From the NCBI RefSeq assembly GCF_028858725.1, contig NC_084773.1, forward strand, positions 7,430,350 to 7,494,349: a DNA stretch of 64,000 bases, written 5' to 3'. Of the stretch, positions 58,081-64,000 are shown in pieces. How positions within the stretch are numbered: the first letter of the stretch is position 1; the number at the start of each line of letters is the position of its first letter. The stretch comes from Colius striatus. Taxonomy: Eukaryota; Chordata; Aves; Coliiformes; Coliidae. Position numbers and translations under genes: made by a program. The notes beneath the pieces are model-generated. The model made no database searches, was not told the DNA's origin, and worked only from the letters and a program-made list of their open reading frames with translations.

Positions 58081-60220
58081 GCTTCCAAATCCCTGCCCTA
58101 GCAAGCGGGCGACTCTAGCTCACCCCGATACTGCACCACCCTTCCTCAGAGGCCAGGGCACCACAGTGGGGACTTTAGTCCTGGAAGGAGCTGCACTCCT
58201 CTGCCTGACATCTCACTTCCACGCAGACTTCATTTAAAAGGTGTAAAATACCAGCTGGGAGCAAGGCAGATCCAGGAGTTTGGGGGCTGGAACAGGGGAG
58301 CTCTGCAGTGATGCCAGCGGAATGTGTCAGCTGGGGGAGGGGGTCCACAGCACCAGCAGCATGGCGAGGAGGACACATATCACCTTGGGAAAGCCTAGCC
58401 CTTGTGCTACACCAACTGTCCTGGTCAAGCCTAGGCATGGCCCAGTCCTGGCCAGAGCATGTGGTGCTGGTGGGACTGGCGCATGCTTGGAGGCAGCAGG
58501 CTCTGCCTGCCAGCACCACGTGGCACCAGCCTTGGCTCTGCTGACCTGCAGTGTCCTCAAGGCCATGACACCCCTCCATGGGCAACCACTGCTCTCAAAG
58601 GTGCCAGATCTCCCTAGCAGTGGTGAGTGCTCCCCTGGGCCAGAGACCCCATGTCCTCTCCCTCTGCGGATGAATCCTGGCTAATCCGCCCCAGCTGGGG
58701 CCGTGGGACTATTCCGGGTGCTAATCCGGCTTTAGTGCCGAGCCTGCCGCAGCTGCCAGCCTGCGTGCGCACAGCCAGGTACCCGCTGCTGCCCATGTGT
58801 GCCCGGCAGCAAGGCCCCCCTGGCCCATGCCCGCCTGCCCAGGTGGCTGCTGTTCGGGTTTCAGCAGAGCCAGGCACACAGGTCTCATGTTCCCTGGGGC
58901 TGTCCTGGTGACAGAGAGGCGGGCAGCGTGGGCATGTGGGCAGGGTTGCCAACTGTGTCCTCTTCAGTGCCATCATCCCCTCGCCTGGGGTTCTTGGGCA
59001 GACCCCTAGACCACTGCAGGACACAGAGTGACTCTCAGCCTGGGGTCCCTGGGAAGCCCCTGGCACTGCCATGGACAGTGGTAGAGCTAGGGCAACAGCC
59101 CAAATCTTAGGGGTCTCTGGGCACCAGGTCCCCGGGAGTCTGGCCCCAGCAGAGCAGGCACAGGCAGGGGGGGACCCCTCCACACCTCCCCTTGCCCCTC
59201 TACAGAAATTCCTCACCCCAAGATTGCCCTGGGACACCAGGCACTAGGAGCAGAGTCACCCCAACCCCGTGCGAGCAGGGCCCGCCTGTCCTTTCCCCTG
59301 AACACACATAGATGTGGTTTTCCCCCTGCCCTGCCTTCCTAAAATTAGCATCCCAAACCTGTTTTTAAACCTATGGCATTTCTCTCACACAAACACATCT
59401 CCCAGCCAAGCGAAGGTAGTGCCATCATCCCACCTCCTCTGGGGGTGATGGGCACCCAGAAAGGCAAATCTGGTTGCCCAGGGGCACAGCTGGTCACCTC
59501 ACCTTTGTTGTGAGGGCTCTGGGGTGCCCAGGGACATCAGCAGCTGTGTAAGAGACAACCTATGCAGTGCACTACTGGAGGTCCCCTCTGGGCAGCCCCA
59601 CAGTAGAACCTCCTCAAATAGACTTGATGGAGATGCTCTTGAGATGGCCCCAGCAGAGAGCCATGCCAGCCAGTCCCACTGATGTTTCCAACATGGGCTG
59701 GGAAGCATGGCCACCGCTCTTGGGCTCACCAAGCTCCAAGGCAGCCTGAGGTTTCAGCCCCAAATGCCACACCATGGCTCAGCCTCTGGCCAGGGCAGAG
59801 TTGGCAGCAGCAAGAAACAGCAAGTGGCTCTCAAAGCCACTGTCCTGGCTAGCAGGGCTCCGGAAGCACTGCCACCTGCCCCAGCAGCTCCATGCCCACT
59901 CTGCCATGCCATGCACTGAGCAGTGTCCACACAGCACCGTCCCTTGAAGAGCACAAGCAGCACCCACATCCTCGGGGAAGACTCTGCCCAAGGCAAGACC
60001 AAGGTGTCTGGGACACACCAGGGAGGGCAAAGGCACCACGGGGAAGGGGGTGGTAAAGCCACCCATCACAGGGCCCATGGGGAGGGTTTTTCAGTGCCAG
60101 AGCCATGGTGTGGCTCAGCCCCGGCAATACCCTGCCAGCTGCACACCCCAGGATGAGGCCATAGGGCAGCAAGGGGCTGGTACCAGCCACCACCAGGTCT
60201 CCTCACATCCCAAGAGCAAT

Positions 60221-60270
60221 GGGGAAACTGAGGCCAGGCAAGGGGAGTCATGCCCAGCATCAGGACAGCC
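60221..60270 (+). mobile_element. Probable MIR SINE fragment in SLC38A3 intron 1
   Basis: GGGGAAACTGAGGCCAGGCA, then AGGGGAGTCATGCCCAGCAT and CAGGACAGCC follow the order of the MIR core (GAGGCACAGAGAGGTTAAGTGACTTGCCCAAGGTCACACAGC) with many changes. Confidence 0.5.
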
Positions 60271-61039
60271 CAGGCTGCCACAGTCACAGCCCAAGCAGCA
60301 TGGAAGGAATGGCTTGAGCCCCTGCAGGACAAGGTCAGGCAGCAGAGGGAAAGGAGTCAAGGTGGTGCAAAGCTGGTGGGGCCTAGTGTGGCTCTAGGGC
60401 AGCCCAGGTGATGGAGGTTTGAGCCCAAAGCACCTCAGCCAGTTCTAGGCCAGATGGTGGGGGTGGCTTTAAATTGAAAGCCAACATGCTGCCCATCAGG
60501 AGCTCAGGGCCAGCTGGGGAGGACAGTGGCATAGATGGTGGCACTGCAGGGTGGTTAATGCTTAAACAACCCCCACATGTTAGGTTTGCTCTGAAGACAC
60601 ATTTCGCCTTGGAAGCGAGATGCTTTCCCAGAGTTCCCACTCCCTAAAACACACCCAGCTTTGGTGGGGTGACACCAAGGAGTCAATGGCAAAAAATCCA
60701 AGCTGCTGGAGACAGCGGGTGGGACCACCCTCAGCTGCAGCCTCCTGTGCCCTCATGCACCCCACCACCCCATCCCAACTGGGGACCACGACTTGCCCAA
60801 GCCCTGTGGCACCATCACCCCCAACCATTCCATGCTTGCCATCAGGCCACCCTGCCAGCCTGGCATCTGCTCCCTGGTCCAGGGAGCACAGGAGTACGCT
60901 GGCTGTCCCCCCAGACCTGCGTCAGCATTCGGGGAAGCACACAGTGTCCGAGACCCACGCAGCGAGGAGGGCTGGGGGCACAGAGAGCCCGTCCCGTCCT
61001 CGACCCACCTCTGTTTTCTCAAGGCCTGCATTTCCAAAG

Positions 61040-61900
61040 GAGCCCGTGGGATCCCACTCCTTCCCCCCGGCCCCGCGCGCCAAGGAAAATAGGCTCTGCC
61101 GGTGCCTGTTTGTTTGCCGAGGCTGCGGCCCCGGTGTGTGATTACAGCTGCAGCACGGCCGGGCGCTGCGGGGCCCTTTGCGCCTCGGCCAGGCTCCCCT
61201 GCGGCGCCGGCACCCCTCGGGCCACCCCCGGGCCGCCACCGCTGCCCCTCGGCATGCCCGGCCGCCGGAGCCGGGGCACGCTGGCGCTCGGTCCTCGGGG
61301 GACAGCCCAGCGTCACAGAGCGTACAGGGCTTCCTCCGGGGTGCCCCCACGAAGCGGGGGGTGAACGCGCGCCGGTGGCTGGCAGCAGGGCTCGGGCAGG
61401 TCTAACGGCTCAGCTTGGGCCTGATCCAAACACCAGTGGAAAATTCCCCGTCTCCTCCGCGGCAGCTCGGCACAGCCGTGCCCTCCGCAGCCAGCCGGGC
61501 TCAGCTCCACGCCGGGGCTCTGCCCCCCTTCTACATCCCACCTGCCGCGGATCCCTTGGCTCGCCCGTGCCGCCGCTGAGCCAGCCCCTGCGAGCCAAAG
61601 TTCCACGGCATGCCTCATTTCCCACTCGGGGAAGGTTTCTCTCTGGCAGGAGGTTTGCAAGCCGCCCCGGGCAGAGGGGGAGCATCGTGCTGGCTGGCAC
61701 GGGGCAAGCATGGCCGGCGGGAACGCAATGTGCCACGCTGCCATCCCGGCTCTATAAACACCCGGGCGCGGGGAAGCGCCGAACGCACGGCCCGGCCGAG
61801 CCCCGGCAGCACCCGTGGCAGCGGCTCCCGGCCGTGCCCCCCGCCGCGCACCGCCCCGAGCCCCACACAGCACCCTGACACCCGATCCTGCCCGCCGCCG
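61040..61900. promoter_or_regulatory. CpG island with a + strand TATA box, candidate promoter
   Basis: CpG-dense sequence. GGCTCTATAAACACCCGGGC (TATAAA at 61753-61758) is followed by about 90 bases of CpG-rich sequence, as expected for a start near 61785 reading rightward. No ORF or splice chain is recognised, so this may be an unannotated or divergent transcript start, or chance. Confidence 0.3.
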
Positions 61901-62030
61901 CCTCCAGCCTTAAGAAACATATGTCGTTCCCGAGGGCGATTAAAAATTAAAGTGGAAAAAAAAAAGGGAAAGAAAAGAGGTTTGGTGGGATTATTATGAA
62001 TTATTATTATTAGCAAAGCGGGTGGCAATG
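61901..62030. promoter_or_regulatory. AT-rich island in SLC38A3 intron 1
   Basis: TTAAGAAACATATGTCG, GGCGATTAAAAATTAAAGTG and a run of ATTATTATGAATTATTATTATTAG sit between two CpG islands. Possibly a conserved regulatory element or simple sequence. Confidence 0.25.
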
Positions 62031-62499
62031 CTGAACCAACCGCCCCCCGGCACCGTGCCGCGGGCAGCAGCTTTGCCTCGCCGTTAGGGTGTAAAGGCGG
62101 CAAGGCAAGGCTCTGCCTTCCCCCTGCCCTCGCAGGATTTGTTACCCACCCGTGGCAGCTGGAGACGGAAGTCGTAGGCAAAGAGCAAAGCAAACAGCCC
62201 CGGGCTCTGCCACCTGCCAGGGCTGACGGAGCCCCGGAGCCTTCTCCGGTGCTGCCAGAGGCAGCGGGGGGACTTGTCCGGCAACAGGAGGAGAAAGGCA
62301 GCTGGGGATTGCGGGGAGCGCCGAGTTGCGGGAGGAAAGTGGGGACGGGCGAGTGGGCGAAGGGAGATGGGCGGGGGACCGGGTTAGGAGGGGGCACAGG
62401 AGGAGGGGGACACGACTAAGAGAAAGAGAGGGGTCCAAGACCCCGGCAGTGTTCGTCCATGGAGTTTCCCGAAGAGGGAGGCAAAAAGCACTGGGAGGC

Positions 62500-62860
62500 G
62501 TAGAACCAGGGAGACTAGGAGGGAGGGGAGGGGGCGGCGGCGGCGGACCCACGTACGCGCTTACCTGCCCTTCTCTCCGGCGCTACTTCTGCTGCGGGCT
62601 TGGGCGAGCAAGCCCCCGGTAGCCAGCACAGCGATGCCGCGGCTTAGATACTATTCCGCGACCGTAATCCCGGCGGAGCCGAAGATTAAACCAGAGGCGG
62701 TCCCGCCCCCAGCGCAACGGCTCCCAATCTGCGCGCCGCCGGGGCAGCGTCAGGGGCAGCGCAGTGGAGGGACCGGGCAGGGGGAGAGCGCAGCCGACCC
62801 CAGCCTACTCCCCGCCCCGCCCACCGCCCCATCCGCTATCGCCGCCCACCGGGTATTGAT
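62500..62860 (-). promoter_or_regulatory. SLC38A3 CpG-island promoter (inferred)
   Basis: CpG-dense, with GC boxes and GGCGG runs around the best first-exon donor for SLC38A3. No clear TATA box. The assignment rests on the donor at 62564 and on the need for an upstream exon. Confidence 0.5.
62565..62690 (-). other. SLC38A3 probable non-coding first exon (5' UTR)
   Basis: On the - strand a near-perfect donor (AAGGGCAG/GTAAGC) ends a CpG-rich segment at 62565. It would splice to the acceptor before 55383. The start near 62690 is a guess; alternative first exons in the internal CpG islands are possible. Confidence 0.45.
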
Positions 62861-63080
62861 GCCTCACCGGGCATGGCCATCCCATGGGCATCGCCCACTC
62901 CCCGGCCATCATCCAGGCCCTGGGCATCAGTGTCCCCCCGGGCATCATCACCCCACTGAGCATCGGTACCTAACCAAGCATCTCAACCTCACTGCACAGG
63001 GCCATCTCACAAGGCATCACCCACCCACCGGGGACCAACACCCCACTGGGGATCAACACCCCACAGGCACTGCTACCCGG
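62850..63080. repeat. GGGCATCACCCCACTG-type minisatellite
   Basis: Degenerate units of about 20-28 bp with GGGCATC, CACCCACTC, CCCCACTGGG and GATCAACACC, upstream of SLC38A3. Confidence 0.65.
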
Positions 63081-64000
63081 GGTGCCCGGGGGCTACACCC
63101 AGCACTCACAGCAGCAGGGCTGTCACACTCACTTGAATCTAACCCAAAGGGCTAAATCCAGCACATCACATGCAGGTGCTGGGTTTTTCCCCCTGTTAGC
63201 GAGGGGCAGAGTCACCCACCAGTCGGGGAAGGCCCTCCCCAACCACCACCACACTCAGCTTTTCTTCTCAGCCTGGGAAATTCAAGCAGCCCACACGTTA
63301 AACCAGCCCAGCTGGCTGCCTTGCTTAGGGTGCTCACTGGGCCCACAGTGACTGCCTTGGTACCACCCAGTGCTGGGAACAAATGACCAAATTGAGACCA
63401 TCCAAATGTGACCCAGAGCTGGGGGGACAGTCTGGTCCCCCCCTCAAGCCTCCATCAAACTTCCCCATTTGAGTTAAAACATCTCTTTTTTTACATGGAG
63501 ACACAATTATGGGGTCTGTGCTCACAAAAGTGACCCAAAGAGGAAATTTCCTCTCCCAATAACATCCCACATGCCACTATGAGAGTTGATTGCTTCTGGC
63601 CAGCTATCAGCTCGGGTCCCCATGAGTTTCCTTCCCCTTCCCAAGGGCTGTCACCCCTCCTCTGCCCTCTGCCCCACCTGGCTTTTCCTTTGGGGTCCAG
63701 GCTGGAGAGAGGCCAGGGCTCGACGTCTCCCCCTCCCCGTGCAGAACAGCAAGCTCTGCAGAGCCGCCGCGCGTTGCCGGGAGCCTTTATTTGTGTTAAC
63801 GCATATCTTTCATAAATCCTCGTGAAGCCTCGGGATGGAAACGACTCCGTCTGCAGACAGCGAGTGTCGCCATCGGGCTGGGAGGAGGAAACCCTCCCCC
63901 GGCCCCACCGGCAGCAGCAGCAGCACCCTCTCACCCGCCGCCGTCGTGGGACATTTAATATTCAGCGGCAGCTCTGCCGTCACGCTCCCGGCGATCCCGC
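63081..64000. other. Intergenic sequence to the right edge; no gene recognised
   Basis: 63380-63580 is comparatively AT-rich. The last 230 bases combine an AT-rich patch (TTTATTTGTGTTAACGCATATC at 63787-63808) with a CpG-rich end carrying ATTTAATATTCAGCGG (63953-63968). This may be the edge of a promoter or conserved element of the next gene, but no exon can be supported. Confidence 0.4.

Noticed and set aside
57141-58088. 315-codon - strand open frame in a CpG island
   Set aside because: No recognisable domain, low-complexity Arg/Ala/Gly content, and it sits in an intronic CpG island of SLC38A3.

Overview
The window is nuclear DNA from a vertebrate, most likely a bird. All four genes code for proteins nearly identical to human ones. 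Introns are short and bounded by GT-AG, GC content is high, and G-rich or C-rich minisatellites are abundant. No Alu, L1 or CR1 copy was recognised. I found no bacterial, viral or mobile gene system. The locus corresponds to human 3p21.31 (probably bird chromosome 12; that assignment is inference).

Layout, left to right. 1-3.1 kb: intergenic DNA with one purine-rich tandem repeat. 3.15-26.85 kb: SEMA3F on the + strand, with a CpG-island promoter, a non-coding first exon ending at 3746, 17 constitutive coding exons (6875-25903, 754 aa) and one 81-bp cassette exon. 26.85-28.5 kb: a spacer filled by a TACTGG-type minisatellite. 28.6-31.8 kb: GNAT1 (rod transducin alpha) on the + strand, 8 exons, 350 aa. 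32.9-47.1 kb: GNAI2 on the - strand, 8 exons, 355 aa, with a CpG-rich promoter carrying a tandem array of GC boxes and CCAAT boxes. 48.56-62.7 kb: SLC38A3 on the - strand, 15 coding exons, 511 aa, with a 7.2-kb first intron and a probable non-coding first exon whose donor lies at 62564. 62.7-64.0 kb: intergenic DNA.

Every splice junction was placed by reading phase and consensus. The exon lengths add up exactly to open reading frames of family length, so the four coding models are firm. TSS positions, UTR ends and regulatory elements are less certain.

The genes do not form one pathway. GNAT1 and GNAI2 are sister Gi-class alpha subunits from an old tandem duplication: seven of their eight exons match in length or differ by one codon. 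SEMA3F is a secreted guidance cue and SLC38A3 a glutamine/histidine/asparagine transporter. GNAT1 and GNAI2 stand tail to tail here. In human all four genes run in one direction in the order SEMA3F-GNAT1-SLC38A3-GNAI2, so the SLC38A3-GNAI2 block is inverted between the two. The most interesting items are that rearrangement, the conserved SEMA3F cassette exon, the 16-bp Sp1/NF-Y-type array at GNAI2, a MARE/NRL-like palindrome at GNAT1, a MIR SINE relic in the SLC38A3 3' UTR, and several AT-rich, homeodomain-site-rich islands inside introns.
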